From JAAYJR01 sp964545315 (GTDB taxonomy: Bacteria; Bacteroidota; Bacteroidia; Bacteroidales; Prolixibacteraceae): 64,000 nt of DNA. The stretch's first letter is position 1. The number at the start of each line of letters is the position of its first letter. A program made the position numbers and the translations under genes. The stretch spans positions 5,868 through 69,867 of the forward strand of contig CAZJGI010000011.1 in assembly GCA_964545315.1 (NCBI GenBank), read 5' to 3'. Below, piece after piece: positions 1 through 8,695 of the stretch. A model generated the notes under the pieces. It had not been told where the DNA came from, searched no databases, and saw only the letters and a list, made by a program, of their open reading frames with translations.

Positions 1-900
1 GTCAACTGTATCTTTTTGCTTTACTGTTCCATCGCTATAAATCTTAAAGGTTGCTCTTCTTGCAATCATACAATTGGTACTGGTAGCAACTGCAATACCT
101 GCTAAATGAGTATATGCATACTCAACATTAACACCAAAAACTGAAGTATTACCACCAGCTCCCATAATGCCTGCTCCTAACATATTAAGTGACTCATACA
201 GACTTTTCTCAAGATCAGCAAAAACAGTTTCAGGGTGACAAGACTTAACTGTTCTAAGGCAAGCAGCTTCTTTTGCAAGAGCGGCGGCTACATTAGCAGT
301 GCCACCAATCCCAACTCCAAGTATGGAAGGGGGGCAAACTGCACCTGCTCTTACAGACGCAACAAAACAATCTGTAACAAATTTTTTAATTCCTTCCAGT
401 CCGTCAGCAAAAGCAATTACCCGGTACCTTGTTCCTCCGAAACATTCAGAGCCACCACCCTTTGCAACATAAGTTATTTGTAGATCTTTACCTTCTACAA
501 ATTTATAGTTAAAGTCGGGCATATTTTCACCTACATTATTTCCCGGATCATATCCTGTTACAGGGTGTTTCATTGTGGATCTGAGGTATCCGTTTTTTGT
601 AGCTTTTCCAACCATTTCCCTGCATAGTTCCTCAAGAGCCATTATTCCACCCTCAATATCAGCCTCATTTCCAACTTTAAAATAGAACAGGGGCCAACCC
701 GTATCAGGACATAAAAGATTACCTCTTTCTTTTGATAGCTGCATACTTTTTAAAGTCTTTTCAAGTCCTTCTTTAGCATTCTCTTTGGTTTCTTTTTCTA
801 TTGCACAGCAAAAAGCTTCAGCAATATCCTCTGATATATGACAGGAAGCACTCTTTATGATATTGTATACCACTTCTGATATTTGTTTTTTTGTAATCAT
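1..900 (-). CDS. Class I fumarase/tartrate dehydratase-type alpha chain, 3' end outside window
   Basis: Reading the minus strand from an ATG at 900 gives an open frame of 300 codons that runs off the left edge. It carries the iron-sulfur hydro-lyase signatures of the class I fumarase alpha domain: Cys64 in CPDTGWP, a KGGGSE segment near residue 147, and CPPSILGVGIGG near 188. Family members add or remove water on 2-hydroxy dicarboxylates (fumarate/malate, tartrate, mesaconate) using a [4Fe-4S] cluster. The alpha chain is usually about 280-300 residues, so nearly all of it is here; a beta chain may follow beyond the edge. It is the last visible gene of the TRAP/AtuA/DUF4387 operon, 17 bp after DUF4387. 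The actual substrate cannot be read from sequence; ordinary fumarase is possible but the neighbours argue for a specialised hydratase. Confidence 0.82.
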   Translation of the reverse strand, partial: MITKKQISEVVYNIIKSASCHISEDIAEAFCCAIEKETKENAKEGLEKTLKSMQLSKERGNLLCPDTGWPLFYFKVGNEADIEGGIMALEELCREMVGKATKNGYLRSTMKHPVTGYDPGNNVGENMPDFNYKFVEGKDLQITYVAKGGGSECFGGTRYRVIAFADGLEGIKKFVTDCFVASVRAGAVCPPSILGVGIGGTANVAAALAKEAACLRTVKSCHPETVFADLEKSLYESLNMLGAGIMGAGGNTSVFGVNVEYAYTHLAGIAVATSTNCMIARRATFKIYSDGTVKQKDTVD

Positions 901-917
901 TGTAACCTTAGTAAAGT

Positions 918-1226
918 TTAAGGAATTAATATATCAGATAAAGGCACATGTTGCTGGCAACCATATACATCATTGTCCAATAATTCACCACTAATATATC
1001 TTCTGGGTATAGTAATTTTTATTGAGTTTACTATGTCATACTTAGTAATAAGCACATCGTTTTTATCCACTCCGTAGATACGGGCAATTTCATCCTCTGA
1101 AATTACACCTGAGTTAATAACCCTTTTATAACTCTCTTTATTTTCAAACATTATATCAAAGGTTACTTGTAAAGGACCTGCATTTTTGCTTCTCAATACC
1201 TTTGCTATATCAATAAGTCTATTCAT
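918..1226 (-). CDS. DUF4387 family protein
   Basis: A 102-residue protein starting MNRLIDIAKVLRSKNAGP and ending DVYGCQQHVPLSDILIP; the RSKNAGP opening and the DVYGxQQHxPL ending are the DUF4387 signature. I chose the ATG at 1226 because GGGAGG lies just upstream on the minus strand; an in-frame ATG at 1253 would extend the overlap with the preceding gene from 8 bp to 35 bp. DUF4387 proteins are typically about 100 residues and are found next to, or fused with, AtuA-like DUF1446 proteins, as here. No signal peptide or membrane segment is visible. Its biochemical role is unknown; a small subunit of an AtuA-containing enzyme is the natural inference from the overlapping reading frames. Confidence 0.85.
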   Translation of the reverse strand: MNRLIDIAKVLRSKNAGPLQVTFDIMFENKESYKRVINSGVISEDEIARIYGVDKNDVLITKYDIVNSIKITIPRRYISGELLDNDVYGCQQHVPLSDILIP

Positions 1227-2574
1227 TTTTGCCTCCCATATATATATACTCAATATTGACAGTTTCCATAAAATCCTCTACCTCAACCAGATGATAAGTA
1301 CTAAAATTATAGACTTCACCAAGAGAAATATCTGAAGGAGAATAAGGGAATGATAAATTACCTGCCGTGGCTTTCCGGCCTGAATAATCAAAATGAAGAA
1401 ATCTTGAACGAATTAAAGAACATAAATATTCAGCAATCTTCTGGGTTACCCCTACAACATCTATAACTATACCTATTTTTCCTGCAGTATATTTTCCTGA
1501 GTTTACATCTCCTGAACCACCATATATCTTAAAGCCTATTGTATAATCGTCCTTGGATACTTTATCCCCAAGTTCTGTAATTACACTCTCAGACACATCC
1601 TCAACTATTTCATCGATCCTGTCAATCGTCATTTTTTCATTGATTCCACAAATACTAATCGTTCTGTATCCAACAAGTTTAACGCCCTCTATCTTTAGGG
1701 TTTTAATGTCTGCAGGCAAAAACTTACTGTTAGAAACTTTTACAGTTCTATCATCTAATTGTGTATACTCAGAATTTCTAAGATCAGCTACTCCACCCGG
1801 CTCATATATATAATATGGATTAGCCTGCTCGTATAATGTATGGGCTGCCACTCTTTCTATCGTGCATTTTCTTGCAGCGTTAGCTGGTTCCAGAGTAAAA
1901 TAATCCTTCTCCATAGTGGCAATCAGAACATCCGATGCACTTACCGGCTCGGCACACATGCACCCACATTCCATTATTTTTGCCATATGAAATGCCATAC
2001 CAGGCTGATACCCTGCTTTTATTACTGGTGCTGCATATATAGCAGTGTCACAAGCTCTGCCTGCGAGGATAACATCAACACCCTCATCAAGGGCTTCAAT
2101 AAATGGATCTATACCTATTTGACTAACAAACCGTACAGTTTCATCTATATCCTTTTCTGTAAGATTAAGGCTTGTATTAAACGGGATTATCTTATCTTCC
2201 TTAAATTTCTTCCTAACATATTCCCTTGATACTTCTGAATAAATTACTGCAACTTTTATAGCAAGATTATTTTCCTCTGCGACCTCTTTAAGTATCTCTT
2301 TTATTTTGTCTACATGGACATTTCCTCCGGCTCCTCCGGCTGAACCAATAATAAAAGGGATTTTTCTTTCTACAGCTGCAGGCAATGCCAGAGATATATC
2401 TCTTTTAACTGCTTGTCTGTCTGTAAATGAGAGTCCTGATCCTAAATAATAAGGACCAGGGTCAGTCGAACCTGCATCAACTCCTATATAATCTATATTT
2501 TGCTCAAAGGCTTTTCTAAGTCCTTCTTCAGAATAACCATACCCAAGCATACCGGTTAAAGCCAATATCTTCAT
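1219..2574 (-). CDS. AtuA-like (DUF1446) acyclic terpene utilization family protein
   Basis: A 451-residue cytoplasmic protein with the DUF1446/AtuA fold signatures: the opening segment GYSEEGL, IDYIGVDAGSTDPGPYYLG, GSAGGAGGN near residue 97, and AGRACDTAIYAAP near 172. AtuA was named from the acyclic terpene (citronellol/geraniol) catabolic cluster of Pseudomonas, but its reaction has not been established and most relatives lie outside terpene pathways. Here it is coupled to DUF4387 (8 bp overlap) and preceded by a TRAP transporter (16 bp gap), with a fumarase-like hydratase downstream and no acyl-CoA carboxylase or dehydrogenase nearby. A terpene role is therefore unlikely in this organism; use in carboxylate catabolism is inferred. 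Confidence 0.85.
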   Translation of the reverse strand: MKILALTGMLGYGYSEEGLRKAFEQNIDYIGVDAGSTDPGPYYLGSGLSFTDRQAVKRDISLALPAAVERKIPFIIGSAGGAGGNVHVDKIKEILKEVAEENNLAIKVAVIYSEVSREYVRKKFKEDKIIPFNTSLNLTEKDIDETVRFVSQIGIDPFIEALDEGVDVILAGRACDTAIYAAPVIKAGYQPGMAFHMAKIMECGCMCAEPVSASDVLIATMEKDYFTLEPANAARKCTIERVAAHTLYEQANPYYIYEPGGVADLRNSEYTQLDDRTVKVSNSKFLPADIKTLKIEGVKLVGYRTISICGINEKMTIDRIDEIVEDVSESVITELGDKVSKDDYTIGFKIYGGSGDVNSGKYTAGKIGIVIDVVGVTQKIAEYLCSLIRSRFLHFDYSGRKATAGNLSFPYSPSDISLGEVYNFSTYHLVEVEDFMETVNIEYIYMGGKNE

Positions 2575-2590
2575 AAATACCCTCCTGCTT

Positions 2591-3862
2591 TTAATTCATT
2601 ATATTCGGCAAGAATGTTATAATGGCCGGAATATAAGTTAGTAATATTAAATCAATAAGCAATACAATCAAATACGGAACTATTCTTTTTACTATCTGTT
2701 CTACGGGTATCTTAGCTATGGCTCCTGCAACATATAAATCAACTCCAACAGGAGGTGTAATATATCCAATGGCAAGGTTAATTACCATAAGAACTCCTAA
2801 AAAAACAGGATCTATGCCATACTGCAATGCAGCCGGTAAGAATATTGGTGCCAGTATTGACACCGTAGCTGCTCCTGTTATAAGTGTGCCTGCAGCCAGG
2901 AATACCATATTTAGTATCATTAAAAATACTATTTTATTATCTGTAATACCTATACAAAATTCTCCAATCAGTTGGGGTACCCTGGCTGTTGTTAGAATCC
3001 AGCTAAAGGCTGAAGCTGACATAATTATAAAAAGTATAACTGCAGAATTGATACATGTTTTTTTTACTATATCTACATAACTGGTCAATGTCATCGATTT
3101 ATCAATAAAGACAGTAACAAATAAACTGTATATAACAGCCACAACTGCAGCCTCAGTTGGAGTAAATATTCCTCCGTATATACCACCAATAATAATAACA
3201 GGCATTATTAATACCCAGACACTATCTTTTATAGTTGTAATAATGTTTTTTATACTAAACGATGTTATTTCTCCGTACCCATATTTTTTAGATATGAACC
3301 AACTTGTAATAATAAGGGTCATTCCAATAAATATCCCTGGCAATAATCCACCTATAAATAACTTTCCTACAGATGTCCCTGTTACAACACCATAGATCAC
3401 AAGGGTAATGCTGGGAGGTATAATAATTCCCGTAATTGCAGATGCAGCTATCACAGCTGTTGCTCTATCTCTGGGGTATCCTTTTTGATTCATTTCTTTA
3501 ATCATTATTGTACCGATAGAGGCACAAGTAGCAGCAGATGATCCTGATATAGCTGAAAAAAAAGTTGCAGCCAGTCCTGCAGCTATGGTAAGTCCACCTC
3601 TGATATGCCCTACAAATGTTTCGGCCACTGCAATAAGTTGTTTGGTCATTTTTCCCTGACACATTATTTCGCCCGAAAGCAAAAAGAAGATAATTGCCAT
3701 TATTGGAAATGAGTTAATGCTAGCCATCATTCTTTGTGCTAACATCATTACAGGAATGTCCCCGTTAATAAGTGCTGCTGCAGATGCCAAACCAAGACTA
3801 ACTGATATAGGTACGGCTATAATAAGCAGAACTATAAAAACTACAATTAATACTAATGACAT
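2591..3862 (-). CDS. dctM: TRAP transporter large permease (DctM)
   Basis: A 423-residue polytopic inner-membrane protein, nearly all hydrophobic, with about twelve membrane segments. The TRAP large-subunit signatures are visible: an N-terminal LIIAVPISVSLGLA segment, GEIMCQGKMTKQLI, SGSSAATCASIGTIMIKEM, the ASAITGIIIPPSITLVIYG region, GIFTPTEAAVVAVIYS, and the C-terminal GYITPPVGVDLYVAG. It forms the transport channel that uses a sodium or proton gradient to import the solute delivered by the DctP protein. Its start directly abuts the stop of the small-permease gene, so translation is probably coupled. Length is normal for the family (about 425-430). Confidence 0.95.
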   Translation of the reverse strand: MSLVLIVVFIVLLIIAVPISVSLGLASAAALINGDIPVMMLAQRMMASINSFPIMAIIFFLLSGEIMCQGKMTKQLIAVAETFVGHIRGGLTIAAGLAATFFSAISGSSAATCASIGTIMIKEMNQKGYPRDRATAVIAASAITGIIIPPSITLVIYGVVTGTSVGKLFIGGLLPGIFIGMTLIITSWFISKKYGYGEITSFSIKNIITTIKDSVWVLIMPVIIIGGIYGGIFTPTEAAVVAVIYSLFVTVFIDKSMTLTSYVDIVKKTCINSAVILFIIMSASAFSWILTTARVPQLIGEFCIGITDNKIVFLMILNMVFLAAGTLITGAATVSILAPIFLPAALQYGIDPVFLGVLMVINLAIGYITPPVGVDLYVAGAIAKIPVEQIVKRIVPYLIVLLIDLILLTYIPAIITFLPNIMN

Positions 3863-4336
3863 TTAACTCTTTTTTGGTGTATATTTTTCTGTCAGTTTTT
3901 CTAATTCATTAAATACACATAAGATTGCACCTGCAGGTATTGCTGCATATATGAACCCCATAGAAATATCTAAAGTAGGGGAAACCTGCTTTATTGTAAG
4001 CGCAACCATTTTAAATCCCCCATATGCAAGAACCAGCAAGAAGACTATATTTATAAAACTAATTATTTTGCCTGCATAAAAGCTATTCCTGTCATTTAAT
4101 CTTGATGTAATTGCTGTAACACCTAAGTGAGATCCTTCTCTAAACGCAAGACTTAATGTAATTGATGTTATCCATATAAACATAAATCTGCCAAGTTCAT
4201 CAATAGCCGCAAAAGATGAACCAAATGCATATCGAAGTACCACCTGAACAAAAAGCATAACTACTAAAAATGTCAAAGATATAGTCAATAATACAAGTAT
4301 GAACCTGGAAATATATTTATTCACTTTTTTAATCAT
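3863..4336 (-). CDS. dctQ: TRAP transporter small permease (DctQ)
   Basis: A 157-residue protein with four predicted membrane segments and the DctQ features: VVLRYAFGSSFAAIDELGRFMFIWITSITLSLAFREGSH-like sequence in the middle (residues about 30-70). This subunit binds the large permease and is needed for transport. It begins 9 bp after the DctP stop and ends one base before the DctM start, so all three components come from one message. Length and order P-Q-M are the family standard. Confidence 0.93.
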   Translation of the reverse strand: MIKKVNKYISRFILVLLTISLTFLVVMLFVQVVLRYAFGSSFAAIDELGRFMFIWITSITLSLAFREGSHLGVTAITSRLNDRNSFYAGKIISFINIVFLLVLAYGGFKMVALTIKQVSPTLDISMGFIYAAIPAGAILCVFNELEKLTEKYTPKKS

Positions 4337-4345
4337 ATTTGTCCC

Positions 4346-5353
4346 TTATTCAGCAATTTCACTAATTTCTTTTAGCAATTCTTTGCTAGCATATTTCTTT
4401 CTGACAGGTTCTGTCAATTCCATTAACTCAGCAAGCATTTCATCAGAAATATTGCTCACAATAATACCACCATCAATCATCTCCTGAAGTGCTCTCTTAT
4501 CATCTTCCCGGGATATTTTTCTCTGATAGTCCCTCGCTTCATTTGCTGCATCAATAATAATTTTTTGATTTTCCGGGGATAATTTATTCCAGGTTTTGAG
4601 GCTCATAATTACAGGTTCCGCACCATATTGTATCGTCAGGTTAGCAGAATAATAATCCTGGACTTCGTTTATTTTATTTTCCAACATTGTAGAGGGTGGG
4701 TTAAATTGCGCATCTGCAGTGCCCTGTTGGAGAGCTATATACGTTTCATCCCAGGCAATGGATATAGGGCTCGTTCCTATGGCCTCAAGTGTTTCTATTA
4801 ATATCGGGCTTCCCGGAGTTCTGACTTTAAGCCCGGTCAAATCTTTCATAGATTTAATGTCCTTTTTATTATTACTCAGGTTTTTAAATCCTGTTTCCCA
4901 GTAAGCCAATAACTTGAGGCCCACTTCTTGTAACTTTGTATCCAGTTCCATGCCAATAGAATCAAAACTATCATAAGCATGTTTATAATCTTTAAACAAA
5001 AATGGAAGGTCAAATACGCCAATTTCAGGAACAAAACATGTTAATATAGAAGGAGAATTCAGTACAATATCAACAACACCCATTTGCGCTGCTTCAGTCA
5101 TAGTTCTTTGATCTCCCAAAAGTGAACTTGGATAAATAGCAATTTGTATATTTCCATCAGTTCTCTTTTCAACTAATTCCTTAAATAACAATGAACCCTT
5201 ATGCCAGGAATGGTTTTCACTGGACTTATGCCCTAGTTTTAATACTCTGGGTTTATTGTTATTTGTAGTATCAAGACTATTTTTTCTGCCACAACCTGCA
5301 GCTAACAAAGAAATACATATCAGCAATAAGAAAATATTGTTTTTGGTTCTCAT
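4346..5353 (-). CDS. dctP: TRAP transporter solute-binding lipoprotein (DctP)
   Basis: A 335-residue periplasmic binding protein. The first 21 residues form a lipoprotein signal with lipobox LLAAGC (Cys21). Family landmarks follow: VLKLGHKSSENHSWHKG, the YPSSLLGDQRTMTEAAQMGVVD region, and Arg178 in LTGLKVRTPGSP, the arginine that in characterised DctP proteins clamps the carboxylate of the ligand. The ligand is therefore probably a carboxylic acid; its identity is not evident. This is the first gene of the operon. A TAnnTTTG-type -7 box lies about 80 bp upstream on the minus strand (5431-5438). Confidence 0.93.
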   Translation of the reverse strand: MRTKNNIFLLLICISLLAAGCGRKNSLDTTNNNKPRVLKLGHKSSENHSWHKGSLLFKELVEKRTDGNIQIAIYPSSLLGDQRTMTEAAQMGVVDIVLNSPSILTCFVPEIGVFDLPFLFKDYKHAYDSFDSIGMELDTKLQEVGLKLLAYWETGFKNLSNNKKDIKSMKDLTGLKVRTPGSPILIETLEAIGTSPISIAWDETYIALQQGTADAQFNPPSTMLENKINEVQDYYSANLTIQYGAEPVIMSLKTWNKLSPENQKIIIDAANEARDYQRKISREDDKRALQEMIDGGIIVSNISDEMLAELMELTEPVRKKYASKELLKEISEIAE

Positions 5354-5430
5354 AAAATTTTCAATATCATCTTAAAATCATCTATCTGTATCATCATTCT
5401 TAATAACTCTTTTAACTATCCGGTTAACGT

Positions 5431-5438
5431 CAAAACTA
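5431..5438 (-). promoter_or_regulatory. Candidate -7 box for the TRAP/AtuA operon
   Basis: On the minus strand this reads TAGTTTTG, matching the Bacteroidota -7 consensus TAnnTTTG, and it lies about 80 bp before the dctP start. No TTTG is seen at the ideal -33 distance, so the call rests on the -7 match alone. Confidence 0.3.
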
Positions 5439-5614
5439 ATTTGACAAATTTTTCTATAAAATTAAGAGATACTTTTTACAATTAAAATTAATGTTTATTA
5501 ATATTTTGATGAACCGTTATAATGTTTATCAATCAGGTTACAAAATTCTTATTTTGCATACAATCTCTGCAAATAATATTAAATTTGTTTTTGACCAATT
5601 GTAATTTTATGGTT

Positions 5615-6397
5615 ATGAAGCCAGTAATCATTTTTACCCTGATCAGTTTCTTATATTTACTTTCTGCATGTCAGTCAAACCGGGAATCGCTCGTAGTGAA
5701 ATTCAGGGGGGAATTATCAGAACATAAATGGGCATTAAAGGACTTGGATGCTGATTTACCTTCTGACTGGTCGTCATACAATTATTTAACCCTGGAATTA
5801 AATGCATCATCAACGCAACGGTTTTTATTAAAGATATTCGATAGACAAGGGATAAGGCTTATACAGATTCATCCGTTTCAGAATACCTGGGTAAAAGCAT
5901 CTGTTCCACTCATTCATTTTCAAAAAAGAAATGTTGTGGGGATGGATAGGGCAGCAATAGGCAAGAGACCTTTGCCAGGCCTATGTATTGGATTTACAGG
6001 GGCAGTGGGGACTTTTTTTGTCGGTAATGAACCTCCATGGCCAGGCAGGGAAATAGAATTAGTTGATGTTATTCTTAACGGGGAGGATACTCCAATGAAG
6101 GCGGAGTTAAAAAAGTACCTTTCTCAGGGAGATACTCCTGAAAGAGGCATTGCCTATCGTTATTACGTTGAGAATGCTGCAGTCCACCCTTCTCTGGTGG
6201 GTACACACTGGTTTCAATGGTGGGATCAACCTTCTACCGGACGGTTCGATGGGGAAAATTACAATATAGGATTTGTAGATGTTACAGATCAGCTATATGA
6301 AGAATTAATTGAAGAGGCAATCAAAACCCATAAAAGAATCAGGGATATCCATATAGGCAAAGTAAGTCCTGTTACACAAAAAGCCCTGGTTCAGTAG
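5615..6397 (+). pseudogene. Agarase-like lipoprotein, catalytic middle deleted in frame
   Basis: The open frame encodes about 260 residues from the ATG at 5615, chosen because it gives a lipoprotein signal (lipobox LLSAC). The first part (to about 6110) resembles the non-catalytic N-terminal domain of agarase-type glycoside hydrolases. The last 80 residues, with GTHWFQWWDQPSTGRFDGENYNIGFVDVTD-like sequence, look like the C-terminal edge of a GH50/GH86-type barrel (I cannot separate the two families). Complete enzymes are commonly 700 residues or more, so the core of the catalytic barrel is missing. The two ends are joined in frame near 6105-6140, around the residues SQGDTPERG. No stop or frameshift is seen, so a shortened lipoprotein could still be made, but agarase activity is not expected. 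Upstream ATG at 5522 would disrupt the signal peptide. Confidence 0.6.
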
Positions 6398-6537
6398 CCG
6401 GTTGTGATTTATGTGGATTTTGCTGAGACGTTTGGAAAATCCATGAATGTTCTTTCTGACCTAGTACCCTTTTGCATTAAGAATACGAAAAACAGTAATA
6501 AAAAATTTTATTTTTAATAAACTAAAAACAATTTAAC

Positions 6538-6765
6538 ATGAGACTTATAGAACTTTATGAAGGAACACTGTTTGAGTGTCAAATGATTAAAAATCTTTTA
6601 GAAAATGAGGGTATTGAGTCAAACCTAAAAGATGAAATTATTGGAACAAGAGGAGGAAGCATGTGGAGACCAGCTGGGGGGGTAAAAATAATAATTTCAG
6701 ATGAGTATTATGATAAAGCAATAATAATTGTAAATGAATTTGAGAAATCTCGTAATTCCAAATAA
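6538..6765 (+). CDS. DUF2007 family small protein
   Basis: A 75-residue soluble protein, MRLIELYEGTLFECQMIKNLLENEGIESNLKDE and onward to a YYDKAIIIVNEFE segment. This beta-alpha-beta pattern, with the ECQMIKNLLENEGI helix, is the DUF2007 (putative signal-transducing protein) family, whose function is not known. It stands alone with about 140 bp on the left and 120 bp on the right. There is no signal peptide. Confidence 0.8.
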   Translation: MRLIELYEGTLFECQMIKNLLENEGIESNLKDEIIGTRGGSMWRPAGGVKIIISDEYYDKAIIIVNEFEKSRNSK

Positions 6766-6885
6766 TTATTAAATATCAATTAGGGCGATTTACCGTTATT
6801 TGTTAATTTAGCTGATCAATAATTATTTATTGTTCATATATAAAAGTTTTTTAATACATAAAACCAATAAAATCATTCATAAATA

Positions 6886-7251
6886 ATGCTTACCAGAAGA
6901 TATTTTTTAAACAGTTTAACTGCAGGAGTAGCCGGGATTAATCTTTATCCTTCAGGAACAAGAAGAAAAGACCGGAATTCTTTTTTAAATATTATTGAAG
7001 CCGGAGCGAAAGGTGACGGAATTACAGATGATACAGAAGCCATCCAGGAAGCTATCGATTATATCTGCAAAAGAGGAGGAGGCAAGATCTTTTTTCCGTA
7101 TCGCCCGGAAGGTTACAAAATTGCAAAGCCTGCTGTTGAAACAGTAGATGGCAAATTGTGCAGGGGACAGTTATACTTTAAATCAGACTCCTCTTCTTAT
7201 CCAAATATTTATCTCGAAGGGGAACATCCCTGTTCAATGCTTTATACTTAA
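6886..7251 (+). pseudogene. Truncated beta-helix (pectate lyase 3/polygalacturonase-like) protein
   Basis: 121 residues beginning MLTRRYFLNSLTAGVAGINLYPSG, a twin-arginine-like or Sec export signal, followed by the typical start of a right-handed beta-helix enzyme: NIIEAGAKGDGITDDTEAIQ, then a GGGKIFFP segment. Such enzymes act on polysaccharides and are generally 400-600 residues long. This copy stops after only the first strands, at NIYLEGEHPCSMLYT. Its stop codon shares bases with the stop of the convergent propeller gene, so the break is exactly at the junction with that gene. A deletion or recombination that removed the 3' three-quarters is inferred; the remnant cannot form a catalytic helix. 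Confidence 0.65.
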
Positions 7252-8579
7252 TCCTCACTTACATCGTATGCAAAAAGCTTGTCTGCATGCCGGATATAAA
7301 GGATTTTGCCACAAACTACCGGATGTGCCCAGTACATTCCCATGCCACCTTCAGGCACCTTAAATTCTCCGGAAGGTTGATATGCCTCCGGATTAGCTTT
7401 AACAAGTTTCATGGTTCCCCTTTCATCCAGGGCGTAAAGCATCCCTTCAGCAAATGTAACAGAACCTTTACCATGCCCTTCAGCTTTCCACATTTGTTTT
7501 CCCGTCATAAAATCAAGGCAGAACCAGCCTCTTGCATTGCTTCCTGAGCCATACAGGTAACCTTCGTGAAGGATTATACCTCCATGATGGTTGTCCATAA
7601 GTTCAGCCTGCCAGATAGTTACCGGAATAATTTCTTTTCCTGAAGCCGTTAACTTAAATAGCATGCTACCTTTTCCGTAACCGCTTGAAATAAATACATG
7701 ATCATCATGAACGATGGCATCCGGCACATTCAAGCCGTTGCGGTTTTTGTAATCCATTTTCCACAACAACTTTCCGGTTTGGGTGTCAACTCCGTAATAA
7801 CAATCGGAGCTGGCATTAATTAGTTGTGAATAATTGCCAAACTTCATTAAAACCGGAGAAGAATATCCTTCCACACCCGGAATTTCCGTGTTAGCCCATA
7901 TTAATTCCCCGTTGTGTTTGTTAAGGCAAACCTGAAATCCGGTTTTACCGGCAGGACGTACATATAAATTTTCACCATCAATCAATACCGATTCAGAATA
8001 GCCATATTCCAGTTCGGGAGTATTAAAACGTTCTGCAAGGTCACTGTACCATAACTCTTCGCCGGTTTTGGCATTAAAAGCAGCCAGGCGACCGGTTTCT
8101 CCCAGATGGTAAATAGTTCCTTTGTCGAAGGTAGGTGTACTTCGTGCACCGGTGTATGTCCTGGCATGAGACCTGTCGGTTGACCACGCCTTCCCGTTAG
8201 GCTTTTCCCAAATTATACTCCCTCCTGAATCGAGACAGTAAACAAAGGTTTCTCCGGATCTCGTTCCTGCAGTGTATATATTTCCACCGGCTATTGCAAC
8301 AGTACTGTATCCTTCGCCAAGTCCCGAAGCAGACCATTTTAATGCAGGGCCACTTTGTGGCCATTCCTTTAGCAAGCCTGTTTCTGTTGATTTATTCGTT
8401 CGGTCCAAGCCATGAAAACAGTGCCATTCTCCATTTTTTTGACCATTAGAACTACAGCCGGGAGTGAACATCAACAGATAAATGATAAGAAGCGGATGTA
8501 TGGAATTTTGGATTAATTCCTTTAAAAATAAGAGCCAGCGAGATGCATAATAAAATGGAAATCCGGAAGCAGTGAACAT
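7248..8579 (-). CDS. PQQ-like beta-propeller lipoprotein
   Basis: About 443 residues built from repeated WD/PQQ-type blades: GNIYTAGTRSGETFVYCLD, GTIYHLGETGRLAAFNAKTGEELW, ENLYVRPAGKTGFQVCLNKHNGELIW, YYGVDTQTGKLLWKMDY, and two more. A lipobox-like segment LLMFTPGC precedes the propeller, suggesting attachment to a membrane on the periplasmic or outer side. I prefer the ATG at 8579 over 8624 because a TATATTTG -7 box lies between them (8603-8610); the n-region before the hydrophobic stretch is then unusually long. Such proteins occur beside polysaccharide-degradation genes in Bacteroidota, but no enzymatic role is established and the residues needed to bind PQQ cannot be judged here. The C-terminus appears complete. 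Confidence 0.75.
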   Translation of the reverse strand: MFTASGFPFYYASRWLLFLKELIQNSIHPLLIIYLLMFTPGCSSNGQKNGEWHCFHGLDRTNKSTETGLLKEWPQSGPALKWSASGLGEGYSTVAIAGGNIYTAGTRSGETFVYCLDSGGSIIWEKPNGKAWSTDRSHARTYTGARSTPTFDKGTIYHLGETGRLAAFNAKTGEELWYSDLAERFNTPELEYGYSESVLIDGENLYVRPAGKTGFQVCLNKHNGELIWANTEIPGVEGYSSPVLMKFGNYSQLINASSDCYYGVDTQTGKLLWKMDYKNRNGLNVPDAIVHDDHVFISSGYGKGSMLFKLTASGKEIIPVTIWQAELMDNHHGGIILHEGYLYGSGSNARGWFCLDFMTGKQMWKAEGHGKGSVTFAEGMLYALDERGTMKLVKANPEAYQPSGEFKVPEGGMGMYWAHPVVCGKILYIRHADKLFAYDVSED

Positions 8580-8602
8580 TGTTGAACTTTTTTTGATTTT
8601 TA

Positions 8603-8610
8603 CAAATATA
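8603..8610 (-). promoter_or_regulatory. Candidate -7 box for the propeller lipoprotein gene
   Basis: The minus strand reads TATATTTG, a full match to TAnnTTTG, 24 bp before the ATG at 8579. It lies downstream of the alternative ATG at 8624, which decides the start choice. Confidence 0.4.
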
Positions 8611-8695
8611 GAAAACAGTGGCAAACTTCAGGTTTCAAAAAATATTAATTCATTAAAACAGGCAGAAATCCTTTTTAGGTAAACAAACATTTGTC

